Shown here: piece by piece, positions 32,143 to 41,515 of the stretch | How positions within the stretch are numbered: the stretch's first letter is position 1 | Layout of the letters: each line of letters starts with the position of its first letter | Assembly (NCBI RefSeq): GCF_018130955.1 | Contig: NZ_JAFCJM010000047.1 | Coordinates: 1-52,621, forward strand | From: Bradyrhizobium liaoningense | GTDB lineage: Bacteria; Pseudomonadota; Alphaproteobacteria; Rhizobiales; Xanthobacteraceae | Length of the DNA stretch: 52,621 nt | Reading direction: 5' to 3' | Made by a program: the position numbers and the translations under genes | The notes under the pieces: generated by a model | Databases searched by the model: none | Seen by the model: the letters and a program-made list of their open reading frames with translations, nothing else | What the model was told of the DNA's origin: nothing

Positions 32143-33960
32143 TCACAGCCGAATCGAACCGTCCAGGATCGCCGCGTAATTCGCCTGATCCAGCGCGACA
32201 TAGCCGCCCGATTTCGGGTCGGCGAAGAATATGGGATCGGCGACTTTATCCGGATCAAATCCGTCGCGCGCGAGCTCGCCCTTCTTCTGCTTGAACGTAT
32301 CGGTCGCATCGAGCGCGCCGGCGATGCGGATGAAGAGTGGATGCGCATAGGCCGGCAGGCGTTTTGCAAGATGCGCGGCAAGACCCGAGAGATCAAAGCC
32401 CTCATTCACAACCAGCGCGCTCATGCCGGCACGGCCGTCGGTGCCGGGGATGCTGACGCCGTAGGTGGTGGCATCGATCACGCCGGCGAACTCGCGCACC
32501 GCGTCGTTCACCTCCGACGTTGCGACGTTCTCGCCCTTCCAGCGGAAAGTATCGCCGATGCGATCGACGAAATGGAAAAAGCCCTTGTCGTCGATCTGCA
32601 TGAGGTCGCCGGTCCGGAACCAGGCATCGCCCTTGGCGAGCACATCGCGCAGGACCTTCTTTTCGGTCTCGCCGGCATCGGTATAGCCTTCGAAGCGGCC
32701 ACCGCCCTCGTCGGCAACACCGATGCGGCCAATGGCTTCACCGACCTCGCCGCGCGCGCAGGTCACGCACAGCCCGTCCTCATCGCGCAGCGGTACGCCG
32801 GTGTCGGGATCGACCTTGACGATCGCCGCCGGGAAGCGGTGGGCGAGCAGCGGAGGAATGCGGCCGATCGCGCCCGGCTTGCCCTCGACGTTGAACAGCG
32901 AAAAATTGCCCTCGGTCGCGGCGTAGAATTCCAGCACGCGCGGAATGGCAAAGCGCTCCTGAAAATCCTCCCAGATGTCGCCGCGCAGGCCGTTGCCACA
33001 GGCCAGCCGCAGGCGATGGCGGTTCTCATATTCCGACGGCGGCGCCTTGAGGAGATAACGGCAGAGCTCGCCGATATACTGGAACAACGTGCAATCGAAG
33101 CGGACGATGTCGTTCCAAAAATTCGTCGCCGAGAACTTTGCCGCAATGACCACCGAGCCGCCGGCGGCCAGCATGCTGCAGGGGGCGACGATGCCGCCGA
33201 CCGAATGGAACAGCGGCAGGCAGTCGTAGAGCCGGTCCTGCGGCGTGGCACCAGTGAGGCCGGCGAACCAAGAACCCCAGTTGAGAATGCGGCGGTGGCT
33301 GATGCTTGCGGCTTTCGGCAGGCCCGTGGTGCCTGACGTGTAGATCAGCAGCGCACGGTCGTTGATGGTGACATCGCCATGCTCCTCCGCCATGAGCGGA
33401 TCATCGCTCAGAGCAGCGAGCGCGACGTCGATCGAGCGTTCGGCGCGGGCATCGCCATGCGTCCAGATTTTTGGCGACGATTTCAGATACGGCGATGCGC
33501 CGGCCAGCACATCCGCCAGATCATGCGCGACGAGGAGATGGGGAGGCCTTGCGACATCGATGCAATGCGCCAGCGATGGCCCCACCAGCTTTGTGTTCAG
33601 CAGCGCCACCACGCCGCCGACGCGGCTGATGCCGAGCCAGGCCGCGAGATAATCGGCGCCGTTCGGCATGATCAGGCCGACCGTGTCGCCCTTGGCGAGG
33701 CCGACCGAGCGCGCCCAGCGCGCATAGCGGTTGATGCGCCGCGCCAGCGTGTCGTAATCGATCGTGGCGTCGTCGGTGAGGAGCGCGGCGCGGTCCGGCT
33801 GGCGCCTGGCCCAATCGTCGACGACATCGGCAAACAGCCGGCCCGGCAGCGTCTCGATGCGCGCGGTGAGCTCGATCGCCTTCAGCCAGATCTTCGACGC
33901 GGAGGGTGCTTTGACGGCTTTGAACTGTTCTTGGGGCTGGTCGATGACGCCGGTGTTCAT
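32143..33960 (-). CDS. Long-chain acyl-CoA synthetase, FATP/VLCAS type
   Basis: A 605-residue adenylating enzyme. ATP-binding motif YTSGTTGLPKAASISHRRIL (about residues 225-244), EFYAATEGNFSLF, FRTGDLMQIDDKGFFHFVDR and a C-terminal TDTFKQKKGELARDGFD with Lys. The combination with VGLIMPNGADYLAAWLGI is typical of fatty acid transport protein/very-long-chain synthetases rather than E. coli FadD. It probably feeds acyl-CoA to the neighbouring ACP cassette, an inference from adjacency only. The ATG at 33960 is used; the frame continues 26 codons upstream. Confidence 0.9.
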   Translation of the reverse strand: MNTGVIDQPQEQFKAVKAPSASKIWLKAIELTARIETLPGRLFADVVDDWARRQPDRAALLTDDATIDYDTLARRINRYARWARSVGLAKGDTVGLIMPNGADYLAAWLGISRVGGVVALLNTKLVGPSLAHCIDVARPPHLLVAHDLADVLAGASPYLKSSPKIWTHGDARAERSIDVALAALSDDPLMAEEHGDVTINDRALLIYTSGTTGLPKAASISHRRILNWGSWFAGLTGATPQDRLYDCLPLFHSVGGIVAPCSMLAAGGSVVIAAKFSATNFWNDIVRFDCTLFQYIGELCRYLLKAPPSEYENRHRLRLACGNGLRGDIWEDFQERFAIPRVLEFYAATEGNFSLFNVEGKPGAIGRIPPLLAHRFPAAIVKVDPDTGVPLRDEDGLCVTCARGEVGEAIGRIGVADEGGGRFEGYTDAGETEKKVLRDVLAKGDAWFRTGDLMQIDDKGFFHFVDRIGDTFRWKGENVATSEVNDAVREFAGVIDATTYGVSIPGTDGRAGMSALVVNEGFDLSGLAAHLAKRLPAYAHPLFIRIAGALDATDTFKQKKGELARDGFDPDKVADPIFFADPKSGGYVALDQANYAAILDGSIRL

Positions 33961-34277
33961 TTCCGTGTTCTTTCGGCAGGTCTCATCTGTCTTGCGGTAG
34001 CTATAGACCGCGAGCCCTGACCAGGCGTTAAGAGACACGGTAAAACACGGTTAGTCGCGCATGAACTGCAGCTATCCTTTACCAGCCAAAGGGAACGGCG
34101 TGCGGGCGGCCGAAATCAGTGGCCGCGATGGCCCCGGCATCCCCGCGCAACGGCAAAGCCGTTGTTGCTGGAGGCGCGCGCCGGGCGACGCAACGCGTCG
34201 CCCGCTGAGCCTTGGGATCACGGGGATAGACCGAGGCTCGCGCCGGCAGATCGCGGCGTGAGAAACGTAGACCAGCC

Positions 34278-34547
34278 CTAGTAAGCCGGCTTGTTGCGCT
34301 TGCGCGGCGGAGGCTGATCGCCCACATAGTAGGGATTGAGGTCGCATGTCGCGGGAAGGCCCGATGCGGTCGCCCGGCACTGGGGGAGCGAGGTGAACGA
34401 GCAATCGAAATAGTCCGCTCCGCCACGGAAGCCGCCGCCATAGCGATGCATGCAAACCGGATACCACGGATCGTACTTCTGGGCATCGGCGGGCGAGGCC
34501 GCGAGCCACATGCCGATCGCCAAGATGATCCCGAATGATGTGCGCAT
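34278..34547 (-). CDS. Small secreted protein, DUF3551-like
   Basis: 89 residues: a signal peptide (MRTSFGIILAIGMWLAASPADA), then YDPWYPVCMHRYGGGFRGGA and FDCSFTSLPQCRATASGLPA with four Cys, followed by CDLNPYY and a basic tail. This is the usual pattern of DUF3551 proteins, very common and of unknown role in Bradyrhizobium. A GGGAGGGAAG precedes the ATG. Confidence 0.85.
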   Translation of the reverse strand: MRTSFGIILAIGMWLAASPADAQKYDPWYPVCMHRYGGGFRGGADYFDCSFTSLPQCRATASGLPATCDLNPYYVGDQPPPRKRNKPAY

Positions 34548-34794
34548 GGTCTTCCCTCCCGCAACGGCGCGGCGCAACAGCCGCGCGGAACCCATATCAG
34601 ACTGACACGCCGATACAACTGTCCCTGACGCGGGTCGTCGCACGGCTTATGCCACGCCTTCGACGAAGGAATGAAGCCGCGCGGCCGCATATGTGCTCCG
34701 ATCCTCTCTCGTGGCCACCTCTCTTATGCTATGATTCCGAATCATCGCGAAGCACCTTGGCACACTGCCGCACATTTCCCCCGCACATGGATCG

Positions 34795-34908
34795 ATGGCC
34801 ATGCTTGCGACGATACTCTTGTTGCTGGTGTTCGGACTGATTCCCTGCGCCATCATCATTGCGATCTACGAGCGCGCGGCGCACCGGACGTTGCGGCGAA
34901 AGCTGTGA
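34795..34908 (+). CDS. Candidate 37-residue single-span protein
   Basis: A short frame reading MAMLATILLLLVFGLIPCAI followed by IIAIYERAAHRTLRRKL: one hydrophobic helix and a strongly basic C-terminus, the layout of many small membrane proteins. No strong ribosome binding site is visible, so this is a candidate only. Confidence 0.4.
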   Translation: MAMLATILLLLVFGLIPCAIIIAIYERAAHRTLRRKL

Positions 34909-35085
34909 CACCGACTTGATCTCCGGAGGCCACACCGGAACGGCTTTCCACGACCGCATTTCCCTGACCTGCTATATCCCGTTCCGCGGGCTCGCCGGCC
35001 CGGCACCAGGCGCCGTGCCCGTTCAAGAAACAAGAAAACCGCTTCACATTTTGCGCTAACGCGGCCTTCGGGTCCGGATCATGCT

Positions 35086-36345
35086 CTAGCACGGCAGCAG
35101 GCTAGTCTTGTGGGCGTAGTTGAGCATGGCAAATTCGATGCCGGGACCGCCCTCGACGACCATGCTGTCTTTGATCTGGTGGAACTCGAGCCCACCGTCG
35201 AGCGCATAGAGCTCGTCGGTCAGCGCCGAGAGGCGCTCGCCCCAATCCTTCTTGTCGTCACCATGGAAGTAGGTCTCGCGTCGGCGCTGGGTGTCGCGGA
35301 CATAGGGCTTGGCGAACATGTCGAGGCCGCGCTGCAGAATCGCCGCCTGCGCGGTCATGCCGAGCTCGATCATGGCATCACGCACCTCGGGCGCGAGCGC
35401 GCCTTCCGAATTGTAGAAGAACTGATGCACGCCGCCGTTCATGAATTCGTCGTTGAAGGCGGACATGACCAGCATGGTGCGCTGCGGCCTGGTGAACGAG
35501 GCGAGGCGCTTCTCGATCTCCGGATAGGGTCGCCACAGCGAGACCATGTCCTTCCAGAGCGCAGACGTCAGGATGCGCAGACGATCGGGCTCGTTGAGAT
35601 GGGCGCGCTCGCTCTCGATGCGCTGCCACAGTGCGGGCTTGCTCTCGACGAAGGCGGTGATGCGTTTTGCCAAAGCCACCTTGCTGCCAAATTCGCGCGC
35701 GAGCGCCATCATGCGGTAGTCAAAGGCGTTGAGCGGCGCAGGCATGGAGGTGACGGCGTCGATCTGCGTGGACGGCCGGCTCCAGCCGTAGAAATTCCAG
35801 CGCGTGTCCCGGTCGAGCGGGTAATCCTTGCCGAACAGCGCCATGGCACGGGTAAAGACGTCGTGCTCACGGGTCATGCCCGCCGCCTCTAGGGCGTCGC
35901 GGACCAGGGGCGCGGCGTCACCGGCCTCACCGCCGAGGAAAGTGTGCAGCCCGTCGCGGCCGAAATAGTACCACAGCATATAGAGTGTCGCGAGGTTGCG
36001 GGCGTCCTCGTCGAGCGGGGCAATCAGCTTTGCAAATCCTTCGCGGCCATCAATGATGACGCGCAAGCCGGCGTGGAGATTGACGTGCTCAATCAGGCTC
36101 CAGAACGGCACCTCGCTCAGTGCACCGATCTCGCGCTCCGTCGGAGACGCCCGCAAGCGGCAGCCATTGTTGGCGGCATCGGGCTCGTGCGGAATGGGAA
36201 TCCGCGTCTCGAGGATGTTGCGCGGCGACTTTGGCACGTCCGGCTTGGTGCCGTCGTCGGAGGCCGCATGCGCGGATGCGGACAGAGCGAGACCGAAGGC
36301 GAGCGAAAGGATGCGACGAAACGGACGTGACGGGATGAACTGCAT
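35086..36345 (-). CDS. Secreted DMP19-like (DUF4375) protein with two domains
   Basis: A 419-residue exported protein with signal peptide (MQFIPSRPFRRILSLAFGLA, cleavage after SAHA). Two DMP19-like segments are seen: an N-terminal one (LYMLWYYFGRDGLHTFLGGE, then LVRDALEAAGMTREHDVFTR) and a C-terminal one (FNDEFMNGGVHQFFYNSEGA, then VRDAMIELGMTAQAAILQRG). The family is uncharacterised in bacteria; a periplasmic pair of such domains is unusual. The ATG at 36345 gives the signal peptide. Gene stands alone. Confidence 0.72.
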   Translation of the reverse strand: MQFIPSRPFRRILSLAFGLALSASAHAASDDGTKPDVPKSPRNILETRIPIPHEPDAANNGCRLRASPTEREIGALSEVPFWSLIEHVNLHAGLRVIIDGREGFAKLIAPLDEDARNLATLYMLWYYFGRDGLHTFLGGEAGDAAPLVRDALEAAGMTREHDVFTRAMALFGKDYPLDRDTRWNFYGWSRPSTQIDAVTSMPAPLNAFDYRMMALAREFGSKVALAKRITAFVESKPALWQRIESERAHLNEPDRLRILTSALWKDMVSLWRPYPEIEKRLASFTRPQRTMLVMSAFNDEFMNGGVHQFFYNSEGALAPEVRDAMIELGMTAQAAILQRGLDMFAKPYVRDTQRRRETYFHGDDKKDWGERLSALTDELYALDGGLEFHQIKDSMVVEGGPGIEFAMLNYAHKTSLLPC

Positions 36346-36431
36346 CCCCGTTCGTCGGGCGCAGCAATGACAGGGTTCAACGTGGGCGCGCGTCTTGCCC
36401 AATCCCCGTCATTGCAAACGCTCGCGACTGG

Positions 36432-38297
36432 CTAACCGAGGCCCTGCAGCACCAGCCGGTTCAGCCGCGCCGCGAAGGCGGCCGGATCCTCCGGCAGCTC
36501 GCCGTCGAGGATCTGCGCCTGTTCGAGCAGGAGCAGGCTGAGGTCGTCGACCGTCGTCGAGCCGGCCGGTGCCTTCGCGATCGCGGTGACGAGCGGATGG
36601 CGCAAATTGATCTCGAGGATCGGTTTTGAGCGCTGGCCGCGGTTCTGCTGCGCCAAAATGCGCTCGAGCTCGCGGCTCGGCCCCTGGCTGTCGGCAACGA
36701 GGCAGGAGGCGGAGCTGGTGAGCCGCGTCGAGGCCTTGACGTCGCTGACGCGCTCGCCGAGCGAGCCCTTGATGACGGCGATGGTCGCGGCCTCGTCGGC
36801 GGCCGGCTCGTCCTTCTTCTCCTCGTCGACGCGCGGGATCAAATCGAGATTGAGGTCGCCCTGGCTCAGCGACTTCAGCGGCTTGCCCTCGAACTCCGAC
36901 GGCATCGAGGTCCAGAAGGCGTCGACGGGATCGGTGAGCAGCAGCACCTCGATGCCGCGCGCGGTCGCCGCCTCCAGGCGCGGATTCGATTTCAACCGCT
37001 CGATGCTGTCGCCGACGAGATAGTAGATCTCGGTCTGGTTCGGCTTGAAATCGGCAACGACGTCCTTCAACGAACGCTTCTCGCCCGTCGTGGTGGCGAA
37101 GCGCGACAGCGACAGGAGTTTTTCGCGGCGCTCGAAATCCTCGTAGATGCCTTCCTTTATGACGGCGCCGAATGCGTCCCAGATTTTTGCAAAATTCTCG
37201 GCGTCCTTGTCGGCGAGGCTTTCGAGCTCGCTGACGACGCGGGTGGTCACGGCTTTGCGGATCTGCGCGAGCTGCGGATTGTTCTGCAGCATCTCGCGCG
37301 AAATGTTGAGCGGCAGGTCCTCGCTGTCGACCACGCCGCGGACGAAGCGGAGATAGCCGGGCAAGAGATCGGCGTCATCGGTGATGAAAACGCGGCGGAC
37401 GTAGAGCTTCACGCGGCCCTTGCGCGACGGCTCGAACAAATCGAACGGCTTCGTCGACGGCGCAAACAGCAGCACCGCATAGGAGTAGCGGCCCTCGGCA
37501 CGGTAATGCAGCGTCATTGCGGGATCGTCGAAGGCGGTCGCGATCTGCTTGTAGGCCTGCTTGTAATCGTCCGCCGTGAGCTCCGATTTCGAGCGCTGCC
37601 ACAACGCGCTCGCCGAATTGATCTGGCGCGCCTCGCCCTCCTCCGGCACGAGTTCGATCGGAAACAGGATGTTGTCGGAATAGGCGCCGACGATGCGCTC
37701 GATCTCGTAAGCCTCGAGATATTTTTTCGCGTCGTCCTTCAAATGCAGCACGATCTCGGTGCCGCGGGTGACGCGGCTCGCATCTTCCTCGCCAGCGCGC
37801 GCGATCTCAAATCCGGAGCCGCCGGAGGACGTCCAGGTCCAGACGTCGCTTTCGCCGGCGCGGCGGCTGATCACCGCGATCCTGTCGGCGACCATGAAGG
37901 CGGAGTAGAAGCCGACACCAAACTGGCCGATCAGGCCGAGGCCGTCCTTGGCCTCCTTCAGCTTGGCCACGAAGGCTTTTGTGCCGGAACGGGCGATGGT
38001 GCCGAGATGGTCGATCAGCTCCTGGCGCTCCATGCCAATACCGTTGTCGGCGACGGTCAGCGTTCCCGCCGGCTTGTTCGGGATGATGCGGATCTTTGGT
38101 GCCTCGCCCTCGCCCAGCAGCGCCGGATTGGCGATCGCCTCGTAGCGGAGCTTGTCGCAGGCGTCCGACGCGTTGGAGATCAGCTCGCGCAGGAAGATGT
38201 CGGTCTCCGAATAGACGGAGTGCACCATCAGGTGCAGAAGCTCGGACACCTCGGCCTGGAAGGGCTGCGTATGCACAGCCGTATCTGACGTCGTCAT
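36432..38297 (-). CDS. htpG: Molecular chaperone HtpG (Hsp90)
   Basis: A 621-residue Hsp90. The N-terminal ATPase domain shows FLRELISNASDACDKLRYEA (about residues 36-55), DNGIGM and GQFGVGFYSAFMVAD. The middle domain holds RRVFITDDADLLPGYLRFV and SREMLQNNP, and the C-terminal dimerisation domain is complete. Length is normal. No CIRCE element was seen upstream in the 250 bases to the divergent OpgC gene. Confidence 0.97.
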   Translation of the reverse strand: MTTSDTAVHTQPFQAEVSELLHLMVHSVYSETDIFLRELISNASDACDKLRYEAIANPALLGEGEAPKIRIIPNKPAGTLTVADNGIGMERQELIDHLGTIARSGTKAFVAKLKEAKDGLGLIGQFGVGFYSAFMVADRIAVISRRAGESDVWTWTSSGGSGFEIARAGEEDASRVTRGTEIVLHLKDDAKKYLEAYEIERIVGAYSDNILFPIELVPEEGEARQINSASALWQRSKSELTADDYKQAYKQIATAFDDPAMTLHYRAEGRYSYAVLLFAPSTKPFDLFEPSRKGRVKLYVRRVFITDDADLLPGYLRFVRGVVDSEDLPLNISREMLQNNPQLAQIRKAVTTRVVSELESLADKDAENFAKIWDAFGAVIKEGIYEDFERREKLLSLSRFATTTGEKRSLKDVVADFKPNQTEIYYLVGDSIERLKSNPRLEAATARGIEVLLLTDPVDAFWTSMPSEFEGKPLKSLSQGDLNLDLIPRVDEEKKDEPAADEAATIAVIKGSLGERVSDVKASTRLTSSASCLVADSQGPSRELERILAQQNRGQRSKPILEINLRHPLVTAIAKAPAGSTTVDDLSLLLLEQAQILDGELPEDPAAFAARLNRLVLQGLG

Positions 38298-38549
38298 GCG
38301 TATACCCGGTGAAATCCATCAGGGGAAAACCGGGATATAGCGCAGGAGAGCCAGGGATCAAGAGGTTGTGATCGCCTCCGATGCCTCTTCCGCGACGTTA
38401 ACTACCTCCGGGCGGCTCGAATCAGTCGAGGCGCTGACGAAAGGGGCAATGCCACTTCACGGAAACGCTACTCGGAAGAGACGGTTCTTGCCGCTAAAAG
38501 CGGCGCCCCTGCGATTCCAATCCCCGTACTTGATCCCCATACTTAAGCA

Positions 38550-39689
38550 ATGAATTCCACCGCCAAGGCGAACCTCGCCGCATTCAGTCATGATGCGCGA
38601 CTCTATCTGACGCTCGGCATCGCCAACTGGTCGATCTTCATCGACCATGTCCCGAACAACGTGGTGAACCTGCTGACGCTGCGGAATTTCGGCTTCAGCG
38701 GCGCGGCCGACCTGTTCGTGTTCGTGGTGGGCTATGGGGTGGCGATCATCCACGGCAAGATGGTGCTGGAGCGCGGCTTCATGGTCGCGGCGACGCGCAT
38801 CTTCCGCCGGGTCTGGCGGCTCTATGCGGCCTATGTGGTGCTGTTCGTGATCTATATCGACACGATCGCCTACGTCGCCTCGCGATCGATGGCACCGGAG
38901 ATCATCCACGAATACAACATCTCGGGGATCCTCGAACATCCCCTGCGCATCCTGGTGCGCGGGCTGGTGCTGCAGGAGGAGCCGCTGAATCTCGACCTCC
39001 TGCAACTGATGATCCCGCTGATGGCGTTCTTCCCACTCGTCCTGTGGGGCCTGATGCGGCGGCCGAACCTGACGCTGCTCGCCTCCGTCGCGCTCTATGC
39101 CGCCGCGCGATACTTCGGCTGGAGTTTCCGCATCTATCCCGACGGCGAATGGACCTTCAATCCATTCTGCTGGCAGTTGCTGATGGTGCTGGGCGGCTGG
39201 TTCGCGGTGTCAGGCACGTCCAGCCGCGCGCTGCATGGCATGGCGTGGCTGCGGGCGCTGGCAGGCGCTTATCTCGTGTTTGCGATGGCGATCACGCTGG
39301 CGCGGAACTGGCCGCCACTGGCCGCCTACGTGCCGGACGTCGTCCTTAACGTGTTCACGCCCGACAAGGAAAACCTCGCGCCCTATCGCGTGCTGCATTT
39401 CCTCGCGCTGGCCTATCTCGCGACCTTTCTGGTGCCGGCCGACCATCCGGCCTTGCAGTGGCGGTTGCTCCAGATCGTCATCAGATGCGGCGAGGAATGG
39501 CTCGCGGTGTTCTGCATCGGCGTATTCCTGTCCTTTGCCGCACATCTGATCCTGATCACCGGCCCCAATCTGGTCGCCATGCAGATCGCGGTCAGCCTGC
39601 TCGGCTTCGCCGGGCTGGCGGCGGTGGCCTATTACGTCTCCTGGTCGAAGTGGCAGGATCTGCCCGCCGCCGCGCGGCAGCGGGCGTAG
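38550..39689 (+). CDS. OpgC-family membrane acyltransferase (first copy)
   Basis: A 379-residue polytopic protein of the OpgC (PF10129) type, which adds succinyl groups to periplasmic glucans. Family blocks: WSIFIDHVPNNVVNLLTLRN and FGFSGAADLFVFVVGYGVAI near the N-terminus, NPFCWQLLMVLGGWF in the middle, and about ten helices. It lacks the short Arg-Asp segment (RDLRLDLFRG) that opens the second copy at 48171. No glucan genes are adjacent. Confidence 0.9.
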   Translation: MNSTAKANLAAFSHDARLYLTLGIANWSIFIDHVPNNVVNLLTLRNFGFSGAADLFVFVVGYGVAIIHGKMVLERGFMVAATRIFRRVWRLYAAYVVLFVIYIDTIAYVASRSMAPEIIHEYNISGILEHPLRILVRGLVLQEEPLNLDLLQLMIPLMAFFPLVLWGLMRRPNLTLLASVALYAAARYFGWSFRIYPDGEWTFNPFCWQLLMVLGGWFAVSGTSSRALHGMAWLRALAGAYLVFAMAITLARNWPPLAAYVPDVVLNVFTPDKENLAPYRVLHFLALAYLATFLVPADHPALQWRLLQIVIRCGEEWLAVFCIGVFLSFAAHLILITGPNLVAMQIAVSLLGFAGLAAVAYYVSWSKWQDLPAAARQRA

Positions 39690-39764
39690 CACCTCGCATC
39701 TGCGGCGCGGGGCCTCTGGCGTCGCGAGCCGACAGCCACGGCTGCGACGGGAGGTTGCTTCGCG

Positions 39765-40238
39765 CTATTCGACAGTGCCGGTGGCGACCCGCGCCAGCCA
39801 GCGGCGTATGGTTTGCGTCTCGTTCTCGGCGAGGCCGCGGGTGAGAGAATCCTCGAGATCATGGACCAGCGCGCGGCATTTCCTGAGCAGGGCATGTCCG
39901 CTTTCAGTCAATTCCAGATGTTGGATACGGCCATGGACCGCATGCGCGTGTCGGCTGACCGCCCCTGTCCGCTCCAGATTCGCGACGATCACGGTCACGG
40001 TTTGCGGCGTCAGCAGCGCGAGGCGGGCCAGATCCGCGTTCGAATGACCAGGATATGCGGCAAGCATCGTCATGACCGAGAACTGGGGCGGCGTCACCTC
40101 GACTTCGGCCAACGTCCTTTCCATCCGCAGGCGGTGAGCACCGGCGGCCTGTCGCAGAAGATAGCCGACGTGGCCCTCCTCACCTCGTTTGCCCTCTCCG
40201 ACCCTCGGCAATCCGGGCGCGACACGTGACTTGCGCAT
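39765..40238 (-). CDS. MarR family transcriptional regulator
   Basis: A 157-residue winged-helix regulator. Recognisable parts are the dimerisation helix YLLRQAAGAHRLRMERTLAE, the recognition segment NADLARLALLTPQTVTVIVA and the wing with GRIQHLELTESGHALLRKC. It is divergent from the membrane protein gene at 40361, and the shared 120-base gap holds a 16-bp perfect palindrome that is likely its operator. Ligand unknown. The ATG at 40238 is chosen over a longer open frame. Confidence 0.9.
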   Translation of the reverse strand: MRKSRVAPGLPRVGEGKRGEEGHVGYLLRQAAGAHRLRMERTLAEVEVTPPQFSVMTMLAAYPGHSNADLARLALLTPQTVTVIVANLERTGAVSRHAHAVHGRIQHLELTESGHALLRKCRALVHDLEDSLTRGLAENETQTIRRWLARVATGTVE

Positions 40239-40259
40239 AATGTTCGAACTCTGATATGT

Positions 40260-40275
40260 TATTCGAGCTCGAATA
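40260..40275. promoter_or_regulatory. 16-bp palindrome, candidate MarR operator
   Basis: TATTCGAGCTCGAATA at 40260-40275 is a perfect palindrome, and a half-site TTCGAACT lies 17-18 bases away at 40243. It sits in the intergenic region of the divergent MarR and membrane protein genes, where a MarR dimer would repress both. Confidence 0.75.
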
Positions 40276-40360
40276 TTAACGCGGTGAGAAACCGGGGTCC
40301 AGCCCCGGCATCGGACAGGCATGTCTTTGCCTCTTCCGATCTCCCCAGATGGAGAATGAC

Positions 40361-41416
40361 ATGACGGATGTTGCGCCAGCCGAGAGCCTATCTGTGCGCG
40401 GAGGTCCCGTGATCTCGGCAAGGATGGCCGCCATCCTCCCTCCCTTCCTCGCGCTGCTCTACCCCCTGGCGGTATGGGGCCTGTTCGCATCCGCGTCGCT
40501 GATGCGCGAAGCGGAAGGCACGACCAAGATCGCTGCGCTCTACGGCGCCACAGCCTCGCTGCTCTGCGCCGCGATCCCTTCGCTCGTCAGCTTTGCGATG
40601 CTGGTCGGACATAACGGTCGCGAAGGGTATTCCGGCACGCGCTGGATCACCCTGCTGGCCTTCGCCGCCCCGGCCCTGTTCACCGTCGAGCGCGTCATTG
40701 CAGCGGGGTTCCGCTGGACGTTCGACGATCGCCTGGTCTGGATCGTGGTCTGGGTCGCACTGACGGCAATTGCCGCCGCGGGTCGCGAGCGCAAGGCCCG
40801 CCTGCAACCGGCGTGGACCGGCCGGTTGCGGTTCGCCCACGGAGTTTCGGCGGCGGTCATTCTGGCGCTGTTCCTGATTGCGCATCTCGGAAATCACTTC
40901 ATCGGCCTCTTGGGAACGGACCTTCATATCCAGGTCATGGAAATGCTGCGCGTCTGGTATCGCTCCGGCATCGTGGAGCCCGTGATCGTGGCGCTGTTCC
41001 TGTTTCAGGTCGCCAGCGGTGTCTGGCTGGCATCGATTCGCCAATATGCCCCCAACGATCCCTTCCGCATGCTCCAGGTCGCGACCGGCGTCGGAGTCGC
41101 GGCGTTCCTCTCGGCGCACATGCTCGTGATCTTCATCGTCGCGCGCTGGGGCGTCGGCATCGACACCAACTGGGTTTTTGCGACCGGGTTCAAGGTCGGC
41201 CTGCTTGGCAACCTCTCCAACGCCCGCCAGGTGCCCTACTATTTGTTCGCAACATTCGTAACGATCGCGCACCTTGCCTGCGGTCTCAGAGTTGTGCTTC
41301 TCGCGCATAGCTGGCGCATCGCGATCACCAACAGAATTGCCGTCGGGATCATCGTCAGCGGTGGCGTGTTCGCAATCGCAACGGTCGCGGGAATGCTGGG
41401 GCTTCGTCTTGGCTGA
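40361..41416 (+). CDS. Cytochrome-b-like multi-span membrane protein
   Basis: A 351-residue protein with about nine hydrophobic segments. The second half has helices with regularly placed His: FLIAHLGNHFIGLLG, FLSAHMLVIFIVARWG and VTIAHLACGLRVVLLAHSW, plus VEPVIVALFLFQVASGVWLA. This resembles the haem-binding cytochrome b subunits of succinate dehydrogenase/fumarate reductase, though no flavin or iron-sulphur subunit is nearby. The ATG at 40361 follows GGAGAATGAC. Control by the divergent MarR protein is likely. Function unknown. Confidence 0.75.
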   Translation: MTDVAPAESLSVRGGPVISARMAAILPPFLALLYPLAVWGLFASASLMREAEGTTKIAALYGATASLLCAAIPSLVSFAMLVGHNGREGYSGTRWITLLAFAAPALFTVERVIAAGFRWTFDDRLVWIVVWVALTAIAAAGRERKARLQPAWTGRLRFAHGVSAAVILALFLIAHLGNHFIGLLGTDLHIQVMEMLRVWYRSGIVEPVIVALFLFQVASGVWLASIRQYAPNDPFRMLQVATGVGVAAFLSAHMLVIFIVARWGVGIDTNWVFATGFKVGLLGNLSNARQVPYYLFATFVTIAHLACGLRVVLLAHSWRIAITNRIAVGIIVSGGVFAIATVAGMLGLRLG

Positions 41417-41515
41417 TCATCTCCGCCAGCGACGCAAATGCTGACGACTCCAGGCCTGCTCCAGAGCCATTGTCCGAGATCACCTGACGGGATATCGCGC
41501 AATTCGGGCCGCGCC

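Noticed and set aside
38298..38549. Possible heat-shock CIRCE element upstream of htpG
   Set aside because: No TTAGCACTC-type inverted repeat is present in the gap.
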